Below, one piece after another: positions 1 to 5,629 of a stretch of 5,637 nt of DNA. Below the pieces are notes generated by a model. That model had not been told where the DNA came from, ran no database searches, and saw only the letters and a list, made by a program, of their open reading frames with translations. The DNA comes from CAADGY01 sp900696665 (lineage in GTDB: Bacteria > Acidobacteriota > Terriglobia > Bryobacterales > Bryobacteraceae), in NCBI GenBank assembly GCA_035063885.1, contig JAPSFM010000184.1, positions 1 to 5,637 on the forward strand. The letters run 5' to 3'. The translations under genes and the position numbers were made by a program. The stretch's first letter is position 1; the number at the start of each line of letters is the position of its first letter.

Positions 1-6
1 GATCAC

Positions 7-948
7 ATGGCGATCGCAAAGCGGCGTTTGGGGCGGACCAACCTTATGGTCTCGGCGATCTCTCTCGGAACTGTCGAGCTAGGAATGCGCTACGGCATTG
101 CGCCGGCTGGTCTGGATGAGAAGCCCGGCCAGGAGCAAGCCGCACGTTTGCTCAACAGGGCGCTCGATCTCGGTGTCAACTACATCGACACGGCGCGGGC
201 TTACGGCGACAGTGAGGCTATCATCGGGCGCAGCATTGCCTCCCGTCGCGAGGAATTTGTTCTGGCGACGAAAGTTCCCTCGTTTCATCGTGAAGACCTT
301 ACCTCGAAAGAACTGCGGAGGCGCGCCGGCATCGCGGTCGAAGATAGCCTTCGAGCGCTCAAGACAAATGTCATCGACATCGTGATGATTCATTGCGCCC
401 CGGATCGTGACTTCGATTACGAAGTCCTGCTCGATGCACTCGATGCTGAAAGGACAGCCGGCCGGACCCGCTTCATCGGTGCGAGCGTGTACGGTGAGGA
501 TGCCGCGTTGAAGGCGATCCTTTCCGGCCGTTGCGATGCGGTTCAGATCGCCTACAGCGTGCTGGACCGCCGCCCGGAGCGTCGTGTGCTGCCGGCGGCG
601 ATGACGCACGATGTGGGCATTGTCGCCCGGTCCGTGCTCCTGAAGGGCGCGCTTACACACCGTGCGTCGCAGTTGCCGGACACACTCGCCGAACTGAAAG
701 AGGCGGCGATACGCATGGAAGCCGCAGCGGACGGCCTGGCGGGGGGTGTGCCGGAATTGGCTTACCGGTATGTGCTGGCTCATCAGGGAGTGAATACGGC
801 TTTGGTGGGAACGGGCCGCATGGAGGAACTGGAAGCGGTTGTGAGCTATGCCGGGCAATCAGAACTGCCTTCCCAGGCATTAGGACGGCTGCGGGAAGTT
901 GTGGTTCGGGACGAACGTCTGCTGAATCCGGGAAACTGGGCATTGTGA
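7..948 (+). CDS. Aldo/keto reductase, NADP-dependent type
   Basis: The 313-residue protein is a soluble (beta/alpha)8-barrel oxidoreductase of the aldo/keto reductase family, which typically reduces aldehydes, ketones or sugars with NAD(P)H in the cytoplasm. The N-terminus (residues 7-21, RLGRTNLMVSAISLG) is the usual family opening, so the ATG at 7 is likely the true start. Its ribosome binding site would lie outside the window and cannot be judged. All four family catalytic residues are visible: D61 and Y66 (in YIDTARAYGDSE), K89 (LATKV) and H129 (VMIHCAP). Near the C-terminus, VGTGRMEELE matches the segment that contacts the cofactor phosphate. The length is normal for the family and no damage is seen. 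The stop codon lies 5 bases before the next gene, pointing to co-transcription. The substrate cannot be deduced. Confidence 0.93.
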   Translation: MAIAKRRLGRTNLMVSAISLGTVELGMRYGIAPAGLDEKPGQEQAARLLNRALDLGVNYIDTARAYGDSEAIIGRSIASRREEFVLATKVPSFHREDLTSKELRRRAGIAVEDSLRALKTNVIDIVMIHCAPDRDFDYEVLLDALDAERTAGRTRFIGASVYGEDAALKAILSGRCDAVQIAYSVLDRRPERRVLPAAMTHDVGIVARSVLLKGALTHRASQLPDTLAELKEAAIRMEAAADGLAGGVPELAYRYVLAHQGVNTALVGTGRMEELEAVVSYAGQSELPSQALGRLREVVVRDERLLNPGNWAL

Positions 949-953
949 GATCC

Positions 954-1838
954 ATGCATTCTGCTGTGAACAAACCCTTGGTGTGGATGGTTATCCTGAT
1001 GGGCTGTTACGGGCCCGCGGTAAAGGCCGGGGAGATTCTCGAGAGCGTATGGCGTGGAACGGGCAGCACGCGGAATGCCGCGGGGCCGCTGACAATATTG
1101 AGTTGGAATATCGAACGCGGGCTGAATTTGCCGGGCATCGAAGCAGTTCTGGAGCAGCATGCGCCACACGTGGCGCTTTTGCAGGAAGTTGATTTGAATG
1201 CACGACGCACCGGCCGCAAGAACATCGCCGCGGATCTGGCGCGGCGGTTTCATATGCACTGGGCCTTTGCCGTGGAGTTTGAGGAGCTTGGCCAAGGTGA
1301 CAGCTCCTCACCGGCGTATGTGGGACAGGCGGTGTTGAGCTATCTTCCAATCCGCTCCGCCCGCATTCTGCGCTTCAAAGAACAATCAAGTTTCTGGCAG
1401 CCACGCTGGTTCATCCCGGACTGGGGCATCTTCCAGCGGCGCCGCGGCGGCCGGATGGCGCTGATCGCCGAGTTGGCCTCGAAGGAAGGACCGCTGATCG
1501 TCTACGACACCCACCTCGAAAGCCAGGGTTCGGAGAAACGGCGGCTGCGGCAGGTCGAAGAGATTATCGCTGATGCCGCAAAACACGCTTCCACCGCGCC
1601 GGTTGTCATCGCGGGAGATTTCAATACGCGGCGGCGGCCCTCGCCCGTGATCAGCCGCCTGCAGGAAGCCGGATTCCGCCAAGCCGCCGGAAGCGAGAAG
1701 AGCACAAGCGCCCGTGGCGCGGCCCTGGACTGGATCTTTGTTCGCGGTCCCCTCACGTTTCGTGAAGGCAGCGTGCTTTCCGATGTGAAAGCTTCAGACC
1801 ACTACCCGCTCAAGGTCCGGTTATCCATTAAGCGCTAA
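954..1838 (+). CDS. Endonuclease/exonuclease/phosphatase family protein, probably exported
   Basis: The 294-residue protein has the full motif set of the EEP (DNase I-like / exonuclease III-like) metal-dependent phosphodiesterase fold: SWNIERG (N52), LLQEVD (E78), YDTHLES (H187), IAGDFNT (D222, N224), LDWIFV (D259) and ASDHYPL (D282, H283). Members cleave phosphodiester or phosphomonoester bonds in nucleic acids, lipids or inositol phosphates, so the motifs do not fix the substrate. The first 26 residues form a short hydrophobic segment after K7 (LVWMVILMGC), resembling a signal peptide. LMGC at 15-18 is a weak lipobox, so a lipoprotein is possible. I chose ATG 954 because GTGA at 945-948 can act as a Shine-Dalgarno 5 bases upstream. 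An in-frame GTG at 945, overlapping the preceding TGA, is an alternative (297 residues). The open frame extends back to 531, but that part only shadows the aldo/keto reductase. Confidence 0.9.
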   Translation: MHSAVNKPLVWMVILMGCYGPAVKAGEILESVWRGTGSTRNAAGPLTILSWNIERGLNLPGIEAVLEQHAPHVALLQEVDLNARRTGRKNIAADLARRFHMHWAFAVEFEELGQGDSSSPAYVGQAVLSYLPIRSARILRFKEQSSFWQPRWFIPDWGIFQRRRGGRMALIAELASKEGPLIVYDTHLESQGSEKRRLRQVEEIIADAAKHASTAPVVIAGDFNTRRRPSPVISRLQEAGFRQAAGSEKSTSARGAALDWIFVRGPLTFREGSVLSDVKASDHYPLKVRLSIKR

Positions 1839-1892
1839 TCGCGGGCGCGCCACCTGCGACGTCTATACTGGTTCCATAACGAATATCTCTTC

Positions 1893-1900
1893 AAGGAGGA
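1893..1900 (+). promoter_or_regulatory. Strong Shine-Dalgarno for the Gfo/Idh/MocA gene
   Basis: AAGGAGGA lies 9 bases before the ATG at 1910. It is close to a perfect complement of the 16S rRNA 3' end, fixes the start codon, and suggests efficient independent initiation rather than coupling to the EEP gene, whose stop is 71 bases upstream. Confidence 0.85.
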
Positions 1901-1909
1901 ATCCGGCTC

Positions 1910-3253
1910 ATGAACCGCCGCCGATTCTTATCAACGGGAGCCGTTGGGATATCAGCCGCCGCGCACGCACTTCCCTTTGCCACCGATAAACCAAGACGGG
2001 TCGGGCTGATCGGCTGCGGCTGGTATGGCAAGTGTGACCTGTTCCGCCTGATTCAGGTAGCACCGGTCGAGGTTGTCTCTCTTTGTGATGTCGACAAACG
2101 GATGCTCGAACGTGCGGCGGATCTTGTAGCCGGCCGGCAGAAGTCCGGGAAAAAACCTCGAACCTACTCCGATTACCGGGAGTTGCTAAAGCAGAAAGAT
2201 ATCGACATCGTCCTTATCGCGACGCCGGATCACTGGCATGCCCTGCCGATGATTGCCGCCGTCCAGGCAGGCGCCGACGTTTACGTTCAGAAGCCGATCA
2301 GCGTGGACATCGCGGAAGGCCAGGCAATGCTCGCAGCCGCCCGTAAATACAAACGAGTGGTGCAGGTGGGTACGCAGCGGCGAAGCACACCACATCTCAT
2401 TGAAGCCCGGGAGAACATCATCAAGCCCGGCAAGCTGGGAAAAGTCGCCCTGGTCGAAATCTATTGCTATTACCACATGAGAGCGCGTGGAAATCCGCCG
2501 GATACCGCTCCGCCAGACTACCTCGACTACGAGATGTGGACCGGCCCGGCGCCCATGCGCCCTTACAACGAACTGGTTCATCCGGGACGGTGGCGGGCAT
2601 TCATGGAGTATGGCAACGGAATCGTCGGTGACATGTGCATCCACATGCTCGACATGGTGCGCTGGATGCTCGATCTCGGCTGGCCGGCAAGCGTCTCTTC
2701 TTCCGGTGGCATCCTCATCGACAAGGCCAGCAAAGCCAATATCTCCGACACGCAGACCGCGACTTTCGATTTTGGCGATCTGAAAGTCGTCTGGCAACAT
2801 CGCACCTGGGGTACAGCGCCTGATCCACAATATCCCTGGGGCGCGACCCTTTATGGCGATAAAGGAACACTGAAAGCAAGCGTAATGAGCTATGATTACA
2901 CGCCGGTGGAAAAAGGCGGCGCTGCCATTCACCGCGATGTGAAGTACGAGCTTGAGGAATATCCGGAAGACAATACCGAAGAGCGGTTGGAGAAACACGT
3001 CGCCCCAGCCATCAGGGGGCACATGCGCGATTTTCTAGCTGCTATCGATGCCCGCTCGAAACCGGTCGCCGATATCGAGCAGGGACACATCTCAACTGCG
3101 AGCTGCATTCTGGCAAACCTGTCGATGAAGCTGGGACGGACTCTGGCCTGGGATCAGGCCGCGGGCCGCATCGCAAATGACGATCAGGCTAACCGCTTGC
3201 TGCGGCGGCCGTACCGCCAGCCCTGGGTGCATCCCGAGGCCGGGCGCGTTTAG
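1910..3253 (+). CDS. Gfo/Idh/MocA family oxidoreductase with twin-arginine signal
   Basis: The 447-residue protein is a putative NAD(P)-dependent sugar/polyol dehydrogenase of the Gfo/Idh/MocA family. Residues 2-8 (NRRRFLS) are a twin-arginine export motif, followed by a small-residue-rich stretch to about A20 or A24, so it is probably exported folded with its cofactor. The Rossmann domain follows: GLIGCGWYG gives GxGxxG at 35-40, with acidic D60 after strand 2 favouring NAD, and ATPDHWHA at 104-111. The catalytic EKP signature appears as QKP (Q127-K128-P129), keeping the lysine. The C-terminal substrate domain has DYEMWTGPAP (206-215) and GDMCIHMLDM (240-249, with D241 and H245), typical of the large Tat-exported subgroup common in Planctomycetes and Acidobacteria. 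It appears intact. The stop TAG overlaps the stop of the convergent radical SAM gene. The substrate is unknown. Confidence 0.93.
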   Translation: MNRRRFLSTGAVGISAAAHALPFATDKPRRVGLIGCGWYGKCDLFRLIQVAPVEVVSLCDVDKRMLERAADLVAGRQKSGKKPRTYSDYRELLKQKDIDIVLIATPDHWHALPMIAAVQAGADVYVQKPISVDIAEGQAMLAAARKYKRVVQVGTQRRSTPHLIEARENIIKPGKLGKVALVEIYCYYHMRARGNPPDTAPPDYLDYEMWTGPAPMRPYNELVHPGRWRAFMEYGNGIVGDMCIHMLDMVRWMLDLGWPASVSSSGGILIDKASKANISDTQTATFDFGDLKVVWQHRTWGTAPDPQYPWGATLYGDKGTLKASVMSYDYTPVEKGGAAIHRDVKYELEEYPEDNTEERLEKHVAPAIRGHMRDFLAAIDARSKPVADIEQGHISTASCILANLSMKLGRTLAWDQAAGRIANDDQANRLLRRPYRQPWVHPEAGRV

Positions 3254-3264
3254 CGCGCCGGGTC
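3238..3264. terminator. Hairpin over the convergent stop codons, possible bidirectional terminator
   Basis: GGCGCG (3243-3248) pairs with CGCGCC (3254-3259) around the 5-base loop TTTAG, which contains both overlapping stop codons. After a single G/G mismatch the stem continues with GGCC (3238-3241) against GGTC (3261-3264), including one G-T pair. Its place between two convergent genes suits a shared terminator. There is no T-tract on either side, so classical intrinsic termination is not assured. Confidence 0.4.
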
Positions 3265-4308
3265 GAGCGGCTGCAACTGAGTCAGCACGTCCTTGCCTTG
3301 CCCGAAACCGCCACGTCCGTTGCCGTTGCTATTGCCATTGTGAGCACGGCTGCGAACGACCCGCCCGATCCTGTTCGATGCCGCGAAAATACTGGCAAGC
3401 GGAATCAGGCCCGCCAGACGGTATCGTCCAATGGATGCCATGCCCGCCGATGCCAGGCAGCCGCACTCCGAACACACCGGCCGGCCGCCAAACTGGCAGG
3501 GACTCACCGCCGTGTTCATATCGGCGGTTAAGCAGGTAGTGACTCTGGCGAAAATGCATTCCTCAGGCGATTGGGGCGGTCTCGCATAACCGTCCACGAT
3601 GGGATCGGACAGTTGCAGCTTGGGGTACCCACCGCGAATTCTGACGAGTTCCGTCAGCACATTGCGCCGGTCCTCGGCGGTCAGACGCTCTTCTGAGACT
3701 TCACCCTCCTGCGGAGTGTAGAGACTGAACCAGATCTTGTGTACCTCCGGCCGCGCGGACCAGAAATCACAGAACTCCTCCAGATACCCGGTGCGTCCCA
3801 ACACCTGACGCGTCAGGGTGCAGTGCACGGTAATGCGGTGACCAGCGATGTGCTGCAAAATGCGCGCATAGGTGGCCGGCGCCCGCCGTTTGTCGTGCTC
3901 CGGCTGAAGACCGTCAATCGATACGACTACGTGCAAGCATTCGAGCTTCGCCCAATGCCCCGGTATGTGCCGGACGGCGCTGGTGACGAGTTGGACTTCG
4001 ATGCCCATTTTGTCGAGACCATGGAGGATTTGATCCAGCTCACGGTAACGCACCAAAGGCTCGCCACCGATGATCGAGATGTGGAGCGGCCGGGTTTCAT
4101 GCACGAGATTGAAAACCTTGCTCACCAGTTCATCACCGCGATAATCGCTGAGTTCGCGGAGAGTCGCGCCGTTTCCCAGATGCCCGGGGTTATAGGCGTA
4201 GCATCCGGGACAGCGCAAGGGGCACTCTTTCGTGATTTCGATGGAAAGGAAGGGCGTGTAGCCTGTTAAGATGCGCCCCCAAGCCGGAAAGATATCGCGT
4301 GTTCTCAT
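3250..4308 (-). CDS. Radical SAM protein with C-terminal SPASM-like cysteine cluster
   Basis: The 352-residue protein has the radical SAM signature CPLRCPGC, CxxxCxxC at C29, C33 and C36, which binds the 4Fe-4S cluster that cleaves S-adenosylmethionine. It also has the GGEPL SAM-binding motif at 81-85 and a strand ending VVVSIDG, as in the partial TIM barrel. A second cysteine set follows at C251, C259, C271, C279, C282 and C284, resembling the auxiliary cluster region of SPASM/twitch enzymes that modify peptides, proteins or cofactors; this domain call is inference from spacing. Residues about 323-337 are a low-complexity Asn/Gly run (HNGNSNGNGRGG), unusual for the family. ATG 4308 is supported by a GGGAGGG site. 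No precursor peptide gene or partner maturase is visible nearby, so the reaction and substrate are unknown. The TAA stop overlaps the convergent gene. Confidence 0.9.
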   Translation of the reverse strand: MRTRDIFPAWGRILTGYTPFLSIEITKECPLRCPGCYAYNPGHLGNGATLRELSDYRGDELVSKVFNLVHETRPLHISIIGGEPLVRYRELDQILHGLDKMGIEVQLVTSAVRHIPGHWAKLECLHVVVSIDGLQPEHDKRRAPATYARILQHIAGHRITVHCTLTRQVLGRTGYLEEFCDFWSARPEVHKIWFSLYTPQEGEVSEERLTAEDRRNVLTELVRIRGGYPKLQLSDPIVDGYARPPQSPEECIFARVTTCLTADMNTAVSPCQFGGRPVCSECGCLASAGMASIGRYRLAGLIPLASIFAASNRIGRVVRSRAHNGNSNGNGRGGFGQGKDVLTQLQPLDPAR

Positions 4309-4313
4309 GACGT

Positions 4314-4320
4314 CCCTCCC
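4314..4320 (-). promoter_or_regulatory. Shine-Dalgarno of the radical SAM gene
   Basis: On the - strand, GGGAGGG lies 5 bases before ATG 4308. It supports that start and full-length translation from the first Met. Confidence 0.75.
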
Positions 4321-4396
4321 AGTGAGACGGTGGCCATCCGCTTCTGTTACTGGCGTGCTCGTGAGGCGGAGCGAAGACCATTTGAGTTCCCGCGCT

Positions 4397-4437
4397 CGCG
4401 TTTACATTGACGTATGCGAGTGTAAATCGCGTCAATG
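4397..4437. promoter_or_regulatory. Interleaved inverted repeats in the gap before the radical SAM gene
   Basis: Two overlapping dyads occupy this 41-base stretch. The first is CGCGTTTACA (4397-4406) against TGTAAA plus CGCG (4421-4431), with T4427 as a single bulge and a 14-base spacer. The second is CATTGACG (4405-4412) against CGTCAATG (4430-4437), a perfect 8-base arm with a 17-base spacer. The two cannot form at the same time as RNA hairpins. The stretch lies 20-60 bases after the stop of the CSD-like gene and about 90 bases before the radical SAM start. It could be a transcription-factor operator, a terminator for the upstream pair, or an alternative-structure leader. No T-tract follows on the - strand, and a clear promoter pair was not found. 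Confidence 0.4.
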
Positions 4438-4456
4438 GGAATCGGTTGGAAGGGCA

Positions 4457-5029
4457 TCAAAGGGAGCCGGATGGCCGATGCCAAGGAGTCGGCGGCGCTG
4501 GACCGTGTCTGCGCCGGCTGGAAAACGCTCGAGATCGGGTGAGTTTCTTGGCGACAGCCGCTTTGGCTGAAGCATAGGCGGCAACATCCTCGTTTTCGAG
4601 TTCGCAGGATCCTGTTTCCGGGCACGCTTCGAGCAGCACGTTCAATTTGCGGGAGCAGAGACCAGGTCCCTCCTGCATATTCACCTGGTGTTTCAGAAAG
4701 AGCGCCAGATCCGCGGTAACCTCGAGGCGGCGGGTGATTTGTCCGCCCGCCACGACGTCGAACTGGTAGCGGCGCACATTGCGAACCTGTTCGAAACCCA
4801 CGTAGCGCAATTCAAAGGCATCGTCGGCATGATGCACAACGGGCAGGAGACGAACGGATGTGATATTCAACCAGGAACGGTCGAAGTCGAAACGGACGCG
4901 ACAGCCTACCGTCAAAGCATCGGAACCGGCCACGATTACCGATGACGTAAACGAGGTCTCGGAGCCATCCTCGGAACGAATGATTCCGGAGTCAGTCGCG
5001 GACGGTAACCGAAGCACGGTTCCTGTCAC
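4457..5029 (-). CDS. Divergent cold-shock/OB-fold-like protein with an unrecognised C-terminal domain
   Basis: The 190-residue protein starts at GTG. Residues 2-62 follow the cold-shock domain layout: TGTVLRL as strand 1, SGIIRSEDGSETSFTSSVI where a CSD has its two RNA-binding motifs, and LTVGCRVRFDFD as the strand 4 region. The aromatic nucleic-acid-stacking residues of a classical CSD (KGFGFI and VFVH) are mostly absent; only F27 remains, so RNA binding is uncertain. Residues about 72-134 form a second region (YVGFEQVRNVRRYQFDV, then VTADLALFLKHQ and QEGPGLCSRKL) that looks like a compact alpha/beta domain; I do not recognise it. An Ala/Lys helix (150-165) precedes a basic, Pro-rich tail (166-190) that may not be native. 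The gene is 29 bases downstream of the RRM gene on the same strand, suggesting an operon and a shared RNA-related role. Confidence 0.72.
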   Translation of the reverse strand: MTGTVLRLPSATDSGIIRSEDGSETSFTSSVIVAGSDALTVGCRVRFDFDRSWLNITSVRLLPVVHHADDAFELRYVGFEQVRNVRRYQFDVVAGGQITRRLEVTADLALFLKHQVNMQEGPGLCSRKLNVLLEACPETGSCELENEDVAAYASAKAAVAKKLTRSRAFSSRRRHGPAPPTPWHRPSGSL

Positions 5030-5035
5030 GTCGAT

Positions 5036-5040
5036 TCACC
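5036..5040 (-). promoter_or_regulatory. Shine-Dalgarno that decides the GTG start of the CSD-like gene
   Basis: On the - strand, GGTGA sits 6 bases before GTG 5029, inside the 29-base gap after the RRM stop. This spacing supports the non-ATG start, which also places the first CSD strand (TGTVLRL) at the N-terminus. Confidence 0.6.
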
Positions 5041-5058
5041 GGTTCCATCCACCGTTCA

Positions 5059-5391
5059 CTACCATCTCGGTTCCCGGCGCTTGCGGCCAAAACCACCGCC
5101 GCTGCCGCCACGGCCGCCACCACCTCCACCGAAGCCGCCACGTTCGGGTTTGGGTCGAGCCTCATTTACGTTGAGTGCGCGTCCGTTCACCATACCGCCG
5201 TTCAAGCCTGCAATAGCGCGCTCGGCTTGGCCGGAGTCGGCCATTTCGACAAAGGCGAAGCCGCGCGGCTGCCCGGTGTCCCGATCACGCACCAGGGAAA
5301 CACGGTCCACGGTTCCGAATTGCTCGAACAACCCTCGAATGGATTCTTCAGTTGCCCCGTAATCCAAATTGCCAACAAAAATGTTCTTCAA
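5059..5391 (-). CDS. RRM-domain RNA-binding protein with Gly-rich tail
   Basis: The 110-residue protein is a single RNA recognition motif plus a glycine-rich C-terminus, the layout of bacterial RRM proteins (cyanobacterial Rbp-like). RNP2 is IFVGNL (residues 4-9) and RNP1 is RGFAFVEM (43-50), with the exposed aromatic residues F5, F45 and F47 that stack on RNA bases. The helices ATEESIRGLFEQFG and AERAIAGLNG are in their expected places. Residues 85-103 are nearly all Gly with Arg, Phe and Ser, ending in a basic RKRREPRW. The start is TTG: it is the only start codon after an in-frame TAA and has a strong ribosome site. The gene is first in a probable two-gene operon with the CSD-like gene 29 bases downstream. 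Such proteins are known or thought to bind RNA, often under cold stress; that role here is inference. Confidence 0.93.
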   Translation of the reverse strand: MKNIFVGNLDYGATEESIRGLFEQFGTVDRVSLVRDRDTGQPRGFAFVEMADSGQAERAIAGLNGGMVNGRALNVNEARPKPERGGFGGGGGGRGGSGGGFGRKRREPRW

Positions 5392-5395
5392 CGAA

Positions 5396-5401
5396 TCTCC
5401 T
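5396..5401 (-). promoter_or_regulatory. Shine-Dalgarno that decides the TTG start of the RRM gene
   Basis: AGGAGA on the - strand lies 4 bases before TTG 5391, within GAGAGGAGATTCG. The reading frame upstream has no other start before an in-frame TAA, so this site settles the TTG start that places RNP2 at residue 4. Confidence 0.8.
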
Positions 5402-5607
5402 CTCGTTTGAGTGCGGCTTTACCGGAGCACAACGGAGTCGGCTAGGTTTGGCGGGCAATCAACTCTCTCAGTCTAGCAGCTATCGCGGGTCCAGGTGAGA
5501 TGTGCCGCTTATCAGGCAGGAACTTCGCATCGGGACGGTAGGCGCGTGTGAGAACTCAGGGTTGAGTGCCGATTCTGCGAGCGAGATGGCCAAAGGTGTG
5601 AGTACAT

Positions 5608-5629
5608 GGGCTTAAGGGGGGCTTAAGGG
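5608..5629. repeat. Exact tandem duplication of an 11-base unit
   Basis: GGGCTTAAGGG occurs twice with no gap (5608-5618 and 5619-5629). Each copy has the palindromic core CTTAAG. The window ends 8 bases later, so whether more copies follow in the flank is unknown. Confidence 0.75.

Noticed and set aside
79..858. Long - strand open frame of 259 codons
   Set aside because: It lies wholly inside the aldo/keto reductase gene, its translation has no recognisable motif and is rich in His/Arg/Cys, as expected of a GC-rich antisense shadow.
531..953. N-terminal extension of the EEP reading frame
   Set aside because: This part overlaps the aldo/keto reductase in another frame and translates to low-complexity Gly/Arg/Ser/Cys. 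The EEP fold and the signal-like segment begin only after 954.
1844..1851. GGCGCGCC palindrome after the EEP stop as a terminator
   Set aside because: A self-complementary 8-mer has no loop and there is no T-tract; it is likely a chance event in GC-rich DNA.
1864..1869. TATACT as a -10 element for the Gfo/Idh/MocA gene
   Set aside because: The hexamer is close to consensus, but the expected -35 place (about 1841-1847) is GCGGGC-like, so a promoter cannot be supported from sequence alone.
2186..3022. Long - strand open frame of 278 codons
   Set aside because: It is antisense to the Gfo/Idh/MocA gene, which has clear family motifs; the antisense product shows none.
3739..4269. + strand open frame of 176 codons
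   Set aside because: It is antisense to the radical SAM gene, including its CxxxCxxC and GGEP regions, and has no motif of its own.
4190..4435. - strand 81-codon frame as a possible precursor peptide for the radical SAM enzyme
   Set aside because: It overlaps the first ~40 codons of the radical SAM gene in another frame, has no good ribosome site noted, and its composition shows no leader/core pattern.
5554..5567. ACTCA / TGAGT short inverted repeat in the right intergenic region
   Set aside because: Five-base arms with a 4-base loop are frequent by chance, and nothing else nearby supports a terminator or operator.
5512..5607. Small - strand ORF of 31 codons upstream of the RRM gene
   Set aside because: No Shine-Dalgarno precedes its ATG (the upstream bases are C-rich), and the Ser/Arg/His-rich product matches nothing recognisable.
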